Part shown: piece after piece, positions 38,029-50,031 of the stretch
How positions within the stretch are numbered: the first letter of the stretch is position 1
Layout: each line of letters opens with the position of its first letter
Assembly (NCBI GenBank): GCA_016719945.1
Contig: JADJYE010000041.1
Location: 186,001 to 250,000, forward strand
Length of the DNA: 64,000 nt
Source of the DNA: Polyangiaceae bacterium
GTDB lineage: Bacteria; Myxococcota_A; Polyangia; Polyangiales; Polyangiaceae
Reading direction: 5' to 3'
The notes under the pieces: model-generated
Seen by the model: the letters and a program-made list of their open reading frames with translations, nothing else
The model's database searches: none
What the model was told of the DNA's origin: nothing
Translations under genes and position numbers: made by a program

Positions 38029-38271
38029 TCAGGAAGACTTCTCGCTGCTCTGCAGCTTCTCGGCGGCGGGCGTGGCCGCTTCACGGCTTGCCTTGTCGTC
38101 GCCCTCGGTGAGCTTCGGCGCCTCGGCGTCGTCGCCCTCCTTGATGCCCTTCTTGAAGTTCTTGATGCCTTCGCCCAGCCCCTTGCCGATGTTCGCGATA
38201 CGCGAGCCGCCGAAGAGCAGGAGCGCGATCCCTAGCAGGATCAGAATCTCGGTAACTCCGAAGCGTCCCAT
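38029..38271 (-). CDS. tatA: Twin-arginine translocase subunit TatA
   Basis: 80 residues: a short N-terminal membrane helix (TEILILLGIALLLFGGSRIANI), the conserved FG hinge, an amphipathic helix (GKGLGEGIKNFKKGI) and an acidic tail. TatA oligomers form the pore for folded, twin-arginine-signal proteins, such as the DUF1552 protein at 12202. No tatB or tatC is adjacent. Confidence 0.93.
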   Translation of the reverse strand: MGRFGVTEILILLGIALLLFGGSRIANIGKGLGEGIKNFKKGIKEGDDAEAPKLTEGDDKASREAATPAAEKLQSSEKSS

Positions 38272-38584
38272 GGCACTGGTCCTCGATCGTATTTGCGCCG
38301 ACGAATCCGGGCCCGCAGGGAGCGGGGGCGGAGCCGAAGGCCGCGGGCGCCCTTGGCGCCACTCGCCTCAAGACCGTAGCACCGCCGAGGTGGGCTGGGC
38401 AACGCCGGCACCGACGGCCGAGATCAGCGTCGGCCCCGGCCCGCGTCATGCTATCGTCGCGGTCCCTAAGACAACCCGCTTCACCCCGTGGGGGCGCGCT
38501 GGTACGCGTTGTTCGTCCGAACGTAGGGGCGGGCGCGCGCAACCAACCCGGGGCCCGTGCAACCGAATAGGCAGGTGTTCGACC
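38272..38584. other. Divergent intergenic region upstream of tatA and the gene at 38585
   Basis: 313 bases with no open frame that looks coding. CTATCGTC near 38450 could be a -10 for the rightward gene, and a GTTCGTCCGAAC hairpin lies near 38505. I see no RNA gene here. Confidence 0.5.
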
Positions 38585-39319
38585 ATGGTTGAGGAGCTTA
38601 ACGTCCGCGAGCCTTCGAGCCGCACGAGCCGTCGTCGTTGGGTTGGCGCGCTGGTCGCAGCCGCCGCTGCGTGCGGGGTCTTCCTCGCGGCGCCTGGCGA
38701 CGCCCACGCTCAGACCGCCGAGACCAACCCGGTCACCTCCCCCGGCAAGGGGATCGTCGGCGGGGCTCTGCTCGGGGCCGAGGTCGTCATGATCCCGATG
38801 GGCGCAGCCGGGCTGAAGCCCTGGTGGCCGTACCTGGTCTTCGGCGCGGTCGGCGCGGCCGGCGGCGCAGTCGGCGGCTGGGCCGTCGAGCAGAACGTCG
38901 AAGAGGCCGAGCCCGCCCTGTACATGCTCGCGGGCGGGCTCGCGCTCATCATCCCCGCTGTCGTGCTGACCCTCAACGCGACCACCAAGCAAGACTACGA
39001 GGACACTCAGGATCCGTCCGCGCTCACCACGACCCCCTCGGACGGCCAGACGCCTCCCGGCGAGGCGGTGCCGGGCCAAGCGCCCCCGGGGGGCACGACG
39101 ACCACCACGATCCAGCCGACGAGCGACGCGCGCCGCGTTCGGAAGGTACGCCCTGCGCCCCGTCCTCCGACGACCCTGCTCGAGCTCGCGAGCAACGAGG
39201 TGCGCATCGGCGTCCCCGCGATCCAGGTGCGCAACATGTACTCCCAAGACGAGCTCGCCCGCTTTGGGCTCGAGCAGCAGACCGAGGTGCAGGTCCCGGT
39301 CGTCGGCGTCTCCTTCTAG
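38585..39319 (+). CDS. Secreted or membrane protein of unknown function
   Basis: 244 residues from the ATG at 38585. Signal peptide (ALVAAAAACGVFLAAPGDAHA), two further hydrophobic segments with a Gly-rich face (LVFGAVGAAGGAVGGWA, ALYMLAGGLALIIPAVVLTL), a Thr/Pro-rich linker and a C-terminal conserved-looking stretch (LLELASNEVRIGVPAIQVRNMY). It resembles the C-terminal part of the gene at 23764 in layout only. Function unknown. Confidence 0.75.
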   Translation: MVEELNVREPSSRTSRRRWVGALVAAAAACGVFLAAPGDAHAQTAETNPVTSPGKGIVGGALLGAEVVMIPMGAAGLKPWWPYLVFGAVGAAGGAVGGWAVEQNVEEAEPALYMLAGGLALIIPAVVLTLNATTKQDYEDTQDPSALTTTPSDGQTPPGEAVPGQAPPGGTTTTTIQPTSDARRVRKVRPAPRPPTTLLELASNEVRIGVPAIQVRNMYSQDELARFGLEQQTEVQVPVVGVSF

Positions 39320-39340
39320 CCAGTCCCCGTTTCCTGCTGC

Positions 39341-40390
39341 TCAGAGGCCGGTCCACGCTGAGAGCATCGCTCGCAGCGCGCGCCCGAAGCTGGGCCGGAG
39401 CTCGTAGCGCGCCCGGCGCTCGGCCGCGCCGGGCCGCGCTGCAGGGACGAGGCGCTGGTCGACGTCGACCACCACGCGGCCCGTCGACGGGGCGAGCCCT
39501 CGCGCCCACGCGAGAGCGGGAGTCTGATTGACGATCGTCAGGCCGGGGCGCCTCGTGAGCTTGGTCAGCCGCTGCTCGACCTCGGCGCGCTCGCGCCACA
39601 TCGGGTAGACGAAGACCGAGAGCGCGCTGTCGTCGCTCTGGCGCGCGCGCAGCGCGTCGAGCGTCTCGTTGGCGTCGCGCGCCTCGAGCCTCTCCGTGCC
39701 GAGCTCGCGCCCCGTCGCGCCCTCTTGCTCGCGCAGCGTCGCGGCGAGCGACTCGACCCGGGTCGTGAAGGCGTCCCCCTGATCCCACCCGCTCGGCAAC
39801 AGGAGCAGCGCTCCCCCCTCCGCGTGGGGGCTCGGCAGCGCGAGCTCGAGCGCCACGAGCAGCGCCATGCGCTCGAGGTCTCGGGCGCTGTAATAGTACG
39901 GTGCGACGCCCACGAGCAGCCGAGCCGAGCCGCCGACGGTCGCGGCGCCGGGCGGCACGTCGGCTCCGTCGAGCAGGCTGACCTCTGCAGCCTCGACGAG
40001 CGGAGCGAGCGCCTCGGACGACACGTCTCTCCACACGCTCGCGCGCGGACCCACGTGGACCGTCACGGGCCCGTCGCTCGCGGCGCACGCCGCGACCGCG
40101 CACGCGACGAGCGCCCCGGGGGCGCTCGCATCCACGGACCAGGTCGTGGACGCGGAGCCGGCGTCCCGTCGCGAGCTCACGCCGAGGTCGGCGATGCGAT
40201 CCTGGGCGAGGCGCGCCCGGCACAGACGCGCGACGCCCGCGGGGCCGAGCGCGAAGCGGTGGGCCTGGAGCGCGTGAGAGCGGCTCTTCGGCGCGGTCTG
40301 CTCGAACAGCCGAGCGAACCGCCGAGAGACCTCCGCGAGCCGCGCCGCGAAGGCGGGGTCAGAGGGTTGCGTCGAGAACGGGTCGGGCAC
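39341..40390 (-). CDS. Hypothetical protein
   Basis: 349 residues, no signal peptide or membrane segment. Mixed alpha/beta with several hydrophobic strands (ARLLVGVAPYYYSARDLE, GALLLLPSGWDQGD, SALSVFVYPMWRERAEV, GRVVVDVDQRLVPA), suggesting a soluble, possibly nucleotide- or sugar-handling fold. No motif recognised. Divergent from the thiolase gene 32 bases away. Confidence 0.65.
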   Translation of the reverse strand: MPDPFSTQPSDPAFAARLAEVSRRFARLFEQTAPKSRSHALQAHRFALGPAGVARLCRARLAQDRIADLGVSSRRDAGSASTTWSVDASAPGALVACAVAACAASDGPVTVHVGPRASVWRDVSSEALAPLVEAAEVSLLDGADVPPGAATVGGSARLLVGVAPYYYSARDLERMALLVALELALPSPHAEGGALLLLPSGWDQGDAFTTRVESLAATLREQEGATGRELGTERLEARDANETLDALRARQSDDSALSVFVYPMWRERAEVEQRLTKLTRRPGLTIVNQTPALAWARGLAPSTGRVVVDVDQRLVPAARPGAAERRARYELRPSFGRALRAMLSAWTGL

Positions 40391-40422
40391 GGGCCCGCGA
40401 GGATAGTAAGCTCGGCCGCGCC

Positions 40423-41637
40423 ATGGCTACCCGAACGCTCCAAGAGGTCTACGTCGTCGACGCCGTCCGCACGCCCATCGGCCGTTATGGCGGCGGGCTC
40501 GCGCAGGTCCGGCCCGACGATCTCGCAGCCGCCGTCGTCGCGGCCCTGGTCGCTCGATGCCCCGCGATCGGCGAGCGCGTCGATCACGTGGTGTTCGGCG
40601 CCACGAACCAGGCCGGCGAAGACAACCGAAATGTGGGTCGAATGGCCGCGATCTTGGCGGGTCTTCCGTACGCCGTGCCGGGCGTCACCGTGAACCGGCT
40701 CTGCGGCTCGGGCCTGGAGGCGGTCGCCGACGCGGCTCGCCGAATCGCCACTGGCGAGTCGGAGTGCGTCGTCGCCGGGGGCGTCGAGAGCATGACCCGC
40801 GCCCCCTTCACGATGCCGAAGGCGACGTCCGCCTTCGACCGGACCGCCCCGACCGTCTACGATACGACCCTCGGCTGGCGGTACACGAACCCCAAGATGG
40901 CCGCCCGCTTCGAGCTCATCAGCATGGGCGAGACCGCGGAGAACGTCGCCGAGAAGCACTCGATCTCCCGGGAAGATCAGGACGCCTTCGCGCTTCGCTC
41001 CCACCAGCGCGCCGCCCTCGCGTGGGATCAGGGGCACTTCGACGCCGAGCTGGTGCCGGTCACGATCCCGCAGGCGAAGGGCGACCCCACGAATTTTTCG
41101 CGCGACGAGTCGGTGAGGAGAGACGCCTCGCTCGAGGCGCTCGCCAAGCTCAAGCCGGTCTTCCGCAAGGGCGGCTCGGTGACGGCGGGCAACTCGTCGC
41201 CCATCAATGACGGCGCGGCGGGGCTCGTGCTCGCGTCTCGAGAGGTCGTGCGCGCCACCGGCGTCGAGCCGCTCGCCCGTGTCGTCGCGTCGCGCACCGC
41301 CGGGGTCGAGCCGAACTTCATGGGTGAGGGGCCGATCCCAGCGGTGGGCCGGCTGCTCGAGGCGACCGGCCACGCGATCGGCGCCGTCGATCTGTTCGAG
41401 CTCAACGAGGCGTTCGCCGCCCAGGCGCTCGCGTGCGTCCGCGCGCTCGACATCGAACCTGCCAGGGTGAACGTCTCGGGCGGCGCGATCGCGCTCGGGC
41501 ACCCGATCGGGTGCTCCGGCGCGCGCGTCGCGGCCACGCTCCTCCACGGGATGCGCCGCCTCGGGGCCAAGCGGGGGGTGGCGTCGCTGTGCATCGGCGT
41601 GGGCCAGGGCATCGCGACGCTGTTCGAGCGCGACTGA
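40423..41637 (+). CDS. Thiolase (acetyl-CoA/3-oxoadipyl-CoA acyltransferase type)
   Basis: 404 residues. Catalytic Cys in NRLCGSGLEAV, His in GGAIALGHPIGCSGAR and second Cys in SLCIGVGQGIA. ATNQAGEDNRNVGR matches the PcaF/PaaJ branch, so 3-oxoadipyl-CoA cleavage is possible, but degradative acetyl-CoA acetyltransferase is equally likely without pathway neighbours. The family condenses or cleaves beta-ketoacyl-CoA through a Cys-acyl intermediate. It stands alone. Confidence 0.93.
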   Translation: MATRTLQEVYVVDAVRTPIGRYGGGLAQVRPDDLAAAVVAALVARCPAIGERVDHVVFGATNQAGEDNRNVGRMAAILAGLPYAVPGVTVNRLCGSGLEAVADAARRIATGESECVVAGGVESMTRAPFTMPKATSAFDRTAPTVYDTTLGWRYTNPKMAARFELISMGETAENVAEKHSISREDQDAFALRSHQRAALAWDQGHFDAELVPVTIPQAKGDPTNFSRDESVRRDASLEALAKLKPVFRKGGSVTAGNSSPINDGAAGLVLASREVVRATGVEPLARVVASRTAGVEPNFMGEGPIPAVGRLLEATGHAIGAVDLFELNEAFAAQALACVRALDIEPARVNVSGGAIALGHPIGCSGARVAATLLHGMRRLGAKRGVASLCIGVGQGIATLFERD

Positions 41638-41646
41638 GGCGCCCGC

Positions 41647-42633
41647 TCAAGGCGTCGCGAGATCGGTCGAGAGCGGGAGCGCCAACAAGGCGGCGAGCAG
41701 CGAGCACGCCTCCTCGATCTCGCGATGGCACTTGTCAGCGGCCTTGCGGCGCCGCTTGTGCAGCTCGGAGAGCACGCGTTGGCGGGCGTCGACGTCGAGG
41801 CCACGCGCGCGGTCCATCCGCACGAGGGCCTCGTCGAGATCGTGGAGCTTGCCGAGGTGCTTCTGGAGGCGCGCCGCGACCTCCGTCGCGCGCTGCTCCC
41901 AGCCAGACGGCAGGATCAACCCGGTGATGGTCTCGCACGTGTACCTGAGCTGCTTGAAGGCGATGCGCAGCTTGTGCATCGCCTCTTTGTGCCCGGCCGC
42001 GACGCCGTCGGCCCGAGCTCGCTCGCTGACCCGGCCATACGCCGACGCGAGCCCCTGGGTCGCGAGCTCGCGGTCGGACAGCGGCCTCCGGGGGGGGCGC
42101 GAGAGGCGAGCGCGGACGTTCGCGAGCGCCCGCGCGACACCCTCGCCGCGATCGCCGTGCGCCCGGATCACCTTCACGACGCGGCTGCGCTGCCCACGCT
42201 CCCGACGCGCCCGGCCGAACATCCAGCGCTCGAGGTGCACCTCGCCCGAGCTCGCCGGCTTGAGCTCGGTCAGCGTCTCGCGCAGGACCTCCTCGTCGCG
42301 CAGATCGCCGGTCAGGGCGCCAGCCTCTCGGATGGCGTCGACCAGCTTGCGGACCTTCTTCTTGCCGAACGCTGGCGCCACGAGCCGCAAGATGCTCCGC
42401 AGCCGGCGCAGCGCGACCCTGTAGTCGTGCACGAGCTCGCGGTCGCGCTCGGCCCGCTTCGCCGCAGAGAGCGCGGCGACGTCGGGGCCCGCGTCGGGCG
42501 CGAGGAGCGCCCGCAGCGCGGCCTCGGCCTCGTCGGTCTTGGCGAGGATGCGCCGCACGAGCTCGCTCTCGGGCCCGGCCGCCGCCTCCTCCGAGCCCAC
42601 GGGGGCGCGCTCGCTCTCGGGGAGGGTCGTCAT
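41647..42633 (-). CDS. CHAD-domain protein
   Basis: 328 residues, helical and basic. CHAD signatures: VHDYRVALRRLRSILRL near residue 70, KEAMHKLRIAFKQLRYTCE near 225, and a C-terminal LHKRRRKAADKCHREI. CHAD domains bind inorganic polyphosphate and often sit next to phosphate metabolism or on polyphosphate granules. Here it is coupled to RNase J by an ATGA overlap, an unusual pairing. Confidence 0.9.
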   Translation of the reverse strand: MTTLPESERAPVGSEEAAAGPESELVRRILAKTDEAEAALRALLAPDAGPDVAALSAAKRAERDRELVHDYRVALRRLRSILRLVAPAFGKKKVRKLVDAIREAGALTGDLRDEEVLRETLTELKPASSGEVHLERWMFGRARRERGQRSRVVKVIRAHGDRGEGVARALANVRARLSRPPRRPLSDRELATQGLASAYGRVSERARADGVAAGHKEAMHKLRIAFKQLRYTCETITGLILPSGWEQRATEVAARLQKHLGKLHDLDEALVRMDRARGLDVDARQRVLSELHKRRRKAADKCHREIEEACSLLAALLALPLSTDLATP

Positions 42634-44288
42634 GTCGAGGGGGTCCTCACGAGGTTGACGAGCACGAGCGGCTTCTGTCCCGTGTGGGCGTCGACGATGC
42701 GGCGCGCCGCGAGCCGAGCCGACTCGGCGATCTGCTCGTCGGTCGCGCGCTCGCGCAGGGCGACGCGGGTAGCGTGCTCGACCGCGCGCTCGGCGCGGAG
42801 CAAGACGTCACGCTCGAGCGGGCCCAGGACGCCCGAGGAGGTGAGCATGGGCTGCGCGGCGAGCCGGCCCGCCGCGTCCAGCGCGAGGGCGACCGTGACC
42901 ACGCCCTTGCGGCCGAGCTGCGCGCGCTCCTTCAACACGTCGTCGGGGATCGCAGTCCCGTCATACGTGAAGACCTTGCCCGACGGGACGTGGCCAACCT
43001 TCGCCAGCGGACGTTCTCGGCCCAGGGTCACGACGTCGCCGTTCTCCGCCACGAGCACGTCGTCGACGCCCGCGTCGCGTGCGAGCTCGGCATGCCGGTG
43101 AAGGTGGTGGAGCGTCCCGTGGACCGGCACGAACGCGTCCGGTCGCACGAGCTCGATCATCTTGAGCTGCTCGTCTCGGTGCGCGTGGCCGCTGGTGTGT
43201 ACGCCGGGGTGGGTCGCCCGTGAGCTGACCTCGAGCCCGCGACGCAGCAGCGCCCCATAGAGATCGTAGACCGCGCGGTCGTTGCCTGGGATGGTCCGGC
43301 TCGAGAAGACGACGAGGTCACCTTCGTCGACCTTGAAGCGGGGATGCTCCCCGCTCGCGAGGCGCGACAGCGCTGCCTGCGGCTCCGCTTGGGTCCCGCT
43401 CGCGATGACCATCACCTCCTTGCGGGGCATGGCCTGGCCGACGTCGGGCGGCACCACCAGGTCGCTCGGCCATTTCAAGCGTCCGACCGACGCGGCGACG
43501 CGCACGTGGTTCATGACGCTGCGTCCGAGCAGCACGATCCGTCGCCCCGTCCGCATCGCGATCTCCCCCAAACACAGCAGGCGCTGCACGTTGGAGGCGA
43601 AGATCCCCACGACCACGCGCCCGCGCGCGGCCTCGATGATCGTCGCGAGCTCGGCGCCGACCCGACGCTCGCTGGCCGCGCTCCCCCTGGCGTCGACGTT
43701 CGTGCTGTCGCTGAGCAGCAGCCGCACGCCCTCGTCGCCGAGCGCCGCGAGCCGCACCTCGTCGGTGAGCTCGCCGTCCACGGGGTCTTCGTCGAGCTTG
43801 AAATCTCCCGTGTGAACCACGAGCCCAGCCACCGTGCGGATCGCGAGGGCGGTGGCGTCGGCGATCGAGTGGGTGACCCGGATCGGCTCGAGCTCGAAGG
43901 AGCCCACCGAGAACGGTCGGCCGGGCACCGTCACGTTGAGCGGCAGCGCCGACGTGTCGAGCTGCCACTCGCCGAGCCGCAGCTTGATCAGGGCCATGGC
44001 GTGAGCCGGCGCCCAAACCGGGACGTCGACCTCGTCGAGCAGGTAGGGGACCGCGCCGATGTGGTCCTCGTGGCCATGCGTGATCACGAGCCCGCGCAGG
44101 CGCTCGCGGTTGTCGAGCAGGTAGTCGAGGCGCGGGTGGACGATGTCGGAGCCGTTGTCAGCCGAGGGGAAGCTGACGCCGCAGTCGATCACGAGGATCT
44201 CACCACGCTGCTCGAGGGCGAGGCAGTTCATCCCGATCTCGCCGAGCCCGCCCAGCGGGATGACGCGCAGCTCCTCCGGGCTGCTCAT
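42630..44288 (-). CDS. rnj: Ribonuclease J
   Basis: 552 residues, normal for the family. Metallo-beta-lactamase/beta-CASP enzyme acting as 5'-3' exo- and endonuclease in mRNA turnover. Motifs: LGGLGEIGMNC, VIDCGVSFP, THGHEDHIGAVPYL (zinc site), TDSAD-like VHTGDFKLDEDP, LLSDSTNVDARG and SGHAHRDEQ; C-terminal RNase J domain present. Its ATG overlaps... the downstream CHAD gene starts inside its TGA (ATGA), so CHAD depends on this transcript. The 530-base region upstream is shared with nrdJ divergently. Confidence 0.95.
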   Translation of the reverse strand: MSSPEELRVIPLGGLGEIGMNCLALEQRGEILVIDCGVSFPSADNGSDIVHPRLDYLLDNRERLRGLVITHGHEDHIGAVPYLLDEVDVPVWAPAHAMALIKLRLGEWQLDTSALPLNVTVPGRPFSVGSFELEPIRVTHSIADATALAIRTVAGLVVHTGDFKLDEDPVDGELTDEVRLAALGDEGVRLLLSDSTNVDARGSAASERRVGAELATIIEAARGRVVVGIFASNVQRLLCLGEIAMRTGRRIVLLGRSVMNHVRVAASVGRLKWPSDLVVPPDVGQAMPRKEVMVIASGTQAEPQAALSRLASGEHPRFKVDEGDLVVFSSRTIPGNDRAVYDLYGALLRRGLEVSSRATHPGVHTSGHAHRDEQLKMIELVRPDAFVPVHGTLHHLHRHAELARDAGVDDVLVAENGDVVTLGRERPLAKVGHVPSGKVFTYDGTAIPDDVLKERAQLGRKGVVTVALALDAAGRLAAQPMLTSSGVLGPLERDVLLRAERAVEHATRVALRERATDEQIAESARLAARRIVDAHTGQKPLVLVNLVRTPST

Positions 44289-44584
44289 CGGCGCTCTCGG
44301 CAGGGCAGCGGGGTCATCGTCGGCTCACGCGGACCGGCAGGATAGCGCGCCGGAGCCGCCGCCCCGCGCCCGTTTGCGTGCCCCAAGGGGGTGGGGTCGC
44401 GTCCAGGGGGTACCCTCGTTTGCGGGGCCGGTGGGGGAAACTTGTGGGCAGCCTTGGAGCAAGATGGGGAATTTCGGTGCAGGCGCCGCGCCCGTTCTGG
44501 GGGGAAAATGCGGAAAGGGTGCGGACGTTCAGGAAATACGAGAGATCTTGGGGTGTTGGGCGGGGTGCAACCTTTCGCTAGCGC

Positions 44585-44600
44585 ACCCTACAGATTGTGC
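44585..44600 (+). promoter_or_regulatory. NrdR box 1 (upstream)
   Basis: ACCCTACAGATTGTGC matches the NrdR consensus acaCwAtATaTwGtgt at about 12 of 16 positions, with an intact TTGTG half. Centre lies 32 bases before box 2. Confidence 0.6.
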
Positions 44601-44616
44601 TTTTTTGTTTTCCGGG

Positions 44617-44632
44617 GCCCAACATGTTGTGT
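44617..44632 (+). promoter_or_regulatory. NrdR box 2 (downstream)
   Basis: GCCCAACATGTTGTGT matches the NrdR consensus at about 12 of 16 positions. Spacing of 32 bases (three helical turns) to box 1 is the arrangement through which NrdR represses ribonucleotide reductase genes. Confidence 0.6.
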
Positions 44633-44765
44633 TACGAACCCTCTTCCGCTGAACGAGCGGGTCCTGAACCGGGGGCCAGGAAGGCGCTCTGCGTCGAAAG
44701 CCGCCCCTTCGCGAGACACTGGGGAAGCCTGAACCCACGGCACGATCATGGTGCCGCTGGATGGG

Positions 44766-44797
44766 CATCTTTTGTTCAGTTCTCATCTTCTGTTCAG
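44766..44797 (+). repeat. 14-bp direct repeat before nrdJ
   Basis: CATCTTTTGTTCAG (44766-44779) and CATCTTCTGTTCAG (44784-44797), one mismatch, 18 bases apart start to start, ending 24 bases before the ATG. Possible regulator site in the leader. Confidence 0.6.
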
Positions 44798-44807
44798 CAC
44801 GCCCGAC

Positions 44808-44813
44808 AGGAGG
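44808..44813 (+). promoter_or_regulatory. Strong ribosome binding site of nrdJ
   Basis: AGGAGG seven bases before the ATG at 44821; it fixes the start among several upstream possibilities. Confidence 0.85.
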
Positions 44814-44820
44814 GTGATCC

Positions 44821-48198
<3,378 letters not shown>

Positions 48199-48308
48199 TC
48201 GCTGCGGCGGCGGGTGGATCGACCTCGGAGCTTCGGCTCGGCGCAAGCTGCGCCGGTCGAAGCTCGGCCGCTCTCGACGCTCGCGCGACGCAGCGGTAAG
48301 GGCTGTGC

Positions 48309-49418
48309 ATGCGCTCGTCGTCGTTCCTCGTCGTTCTCATCGGTCTGGCCGTCACGAGCTGTTCAGACGACTCGCTGACCGGCGGCGGCGGCAGCGCCTC
48401 GACCTCCGGCGGCAACAACGGGACCGGCGCGAGCGCTGACGGTGGCGCGAGCCAAGCAGGGGGCGCTGGCGCTGGGGCCTCGCCCGCCACCGGCGGTATG
48501 GGCGGGGCGGGCCCCGGCTCGGGCGGCGCTGCGGCGGGTGGCGGAGGGACCGGCGGATCCGGGGGCGGGGAGCCCGCGCCCGTCGTCCGCTTCGTCGCCA
48601 TCGGCGACGCCGGTAAGGCCAACCAAGGGCAGCTCGACGTCGCCAACGCGATCGCCGCGAAATGCGCGCTCTCCGGCTGCGACTTCGTGCAGCTCTTGGG
48701 CGACAACATCTACGACAGCGGCGTCGAATCGGCCGACGACCTCAGGTTTCAGCTCCAGTTCGAGCAACCCTACGCCTCCGTCGACCTGCCCTTCTTCGTC
48801 GTGCTCGGCAACCACGACTACGGCGGCGACGGCGCCGGCTGGGAGTTCGAGAAGGGGCAATACCAGGTCGACTACACGCAGATATCGTCGAAGTGGACGC
48901 TGCCGGCGAAGTACTACCACCACAGCCTGGAGCACGTTGAGTTCTTCGGCTTCGACACGAACATGGCCATGTACCTGCAGGCCGACGATCAAGCCGCCGA
49001 TTTCCCCGGCTGGATCGCAGCGTCGACCGCCACGTGGAAGATCGCGTTCGCCCACCACCCGTATCTGTCCAACGGTCCTCACGGAAACGCGGGTGAGTAC
49101 GAGGGGCTGCCGTTCGTGCCGATCACCAACGGCGCGGGCGTGAAGGAGCTCGCCGACGACGTCATCTGCGGCAACGTCGACCTCTACATCTCGGGCCACG
49201 ACCACTCGCTCCAGTGGCTCCAGGACACGTGCGCCGGCACCGAGCTGATCGTCTCGGGGGCCGGGGCGTCGTCGACCGAGCTCGATGGCGACAACCCGAC
49301 CCACTTCGAGTCGCTCTCGCTGGGCTTCCTCTACGTCCGCATCGAGGGCAACACGCTGGCGGGCGAGTTCTACGACACCTCCGGCGGGCTGCTCTTCTCG
49401 CGAACGCTCACCAAGTGA
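48309..49418 (+). CDS. Secreted metallophosphoesterase, purple acid phosphatase-like lipoprotein
   Basis: 369 residues. Lipobox LAVTSC, a 70-residue Gly/Ala/Ser linker, then a phosphoesterase fold with the five metal motifs in order: FVAIGDAG, LLGDNIYDSG, VLGNHDYGG, IAFAHHPYLS and ISGHDHSLQW. The set fits tartrate-resistant acid phosphatase/purple acid phosphatase relatives with a dinuclear metal centre. Likely anchored in the outer membrane and used for phosphate scavenging. Its TGA ends in a palindrome shared with the convergent gene. Confidence 0.9.
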   Translation: MRSSSFLVVLIGLAVTSCSDDSLTGGGGSASTSGGNNGTGASADGGASQAGGAGAGASPATGGMGGAGPGSGGAAAGGGGTGGSGGGEPAPVVRFVAIGDAGKANQGQLDVANAIAAKCALSGCDFVQLLGDNIYDSGVESADDLRFQLQFEQPYASVDLPFFVVLGNHDYGGDGAGWEFEKGQYQVDYTQISSKWTLPAKYYHHSLEHVEFFGFDTNMAMYLQADDQAADFPGWIAASTATWKIAFAHHPYLSNGPHGNAGEYEGLPFVPITNGAGVKELADDVICGNVDLYISGHDHSLQWLQDTCAGTELIVSGAGASSTELDGDNPTHFESLSLGFLYVRIEGNTLAGEFYDTSGGLLFSRTLTK

Positions 49419-49425
49419 GCGCTCA
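49416..49425. other. Convergent stops within TGAGCGCTCA
   Basis: A perfect 10-bp palindrome holds the stop of the phosphatase (TGA 49416) and of the minus-strand membrane protein (TCA 49423). No U-tract, so a terminator role is unproven. Confidence 0.7.
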
Positions 49426-50031
49426 GAGCGCCACCTGCGGCTCGACCCCATCGGTCACGCTGCGCCGCACGCGCTCGAGCCGGGCGAGCTTGTCGCGAGA
49501 CCGTCGGACCTTGTGCCCGAGGTAGAGCCAGGTCGCGCCCAGCGACAGGACCGCGAAGCACAGGCGCGCGATCAAGAACCACGGCCCGTCGTCGAGCCTC
49601 TCGCGGCCCGAAGCGAGAAAGTACGGGAGCCAGATCGAGAAGCCCGTGACGAACACGATGAACGAGACCTGCCCTACCCTGAGCAGGGTGAGCTCGACGC
49701 GCTGTCGCCGCCACTCGAGCTCGACGAAGGCGCTGACCGTCTGAGCCGCGGCCGACCACGTCCCGCGCCGGGCGTGGATCGAGTATCCGAGCGACAACAT
49801 GACTCCCGGGATGACGAGCGACGCCAGGGGCCACATCCGCTCGACCTTCGCGCTGAGGACCGCCAAGACCACGATCGCGAACAAGCTCGCGACGATCTCG
49901 AGCGCAAGCTTGGCCACCTGCTTCGTGGTGCCACGCCGCGCCTTCTCCACGATCTCCGCGGCGTCGGGCCCTGGCCCCGTCGCGTGACGGTAGTCCGCCG
50001 CCCACTCCCCCCAATCGTCGTCTAGCTTCAT
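49423..50031 (-). CDS. Membrane protein coupled to an ECF sigma factor
   Basis: 202 residues from the ATG at 50031, which overlaps the sigma gene's TGA (ATGA). Charged N-terminus (LDDDWGEWAADYRHATGPGPD), four predicted membrane helices in two pairs separated by a basic linker (WSAAAQTVSAFVELEWRRQRVEL) and a basic C-terminus. No zinc-type anti-sigma motif. Position suggests it is the cognate membrane regulator of the sigma factor; I infer this only from coupling. Confidence 0.75.
   Translation of the reverse strand: MKLDDDWGEWAADYRHATGPGPDAAEIVEKARRGTTKQVAKLALEIVASLFAIVVLAVLSAKVERMWPLASLVIPGVMLSLGYSIHARRGTWSAAAQTVSAFVELEWRRQRVELTLLRVGQVSFIVFVTGFSIWLPYFLASGRERLDDGPWFLIARLCFAVLSLGATWLYLGHKVRRSRDKLARLERVRRSVTDGVEPQVAL

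Larger units (their letters stand above)
44289..44820. other. Divergent regulatory region between rnj and nrdJ
   Basis: Gene-free. It holds two NrdR-like boxes, an AT-rich patch (TTTTTTGTTTT at 44601-44611), a GGGTGC/GCACCC inverted repeat around 44565-44590, a 14-bp direct repeat near the nrdJ start and a strong Shine-Dalgarno. I see no complete riboswitch. Confidence 0.7.

Noticed and set aside
44650..44750. Cobalamin riboswitch before nrdJ
   Set aside because: Fragments such as CCAGGAAGGC, GTCGAAAGCC and ACACTGGGGAAGCC recall the B12 element, but the core order is incomplete and no AGCCAGGAGACC-type end or terminator follows. A covariance-model search would decide.
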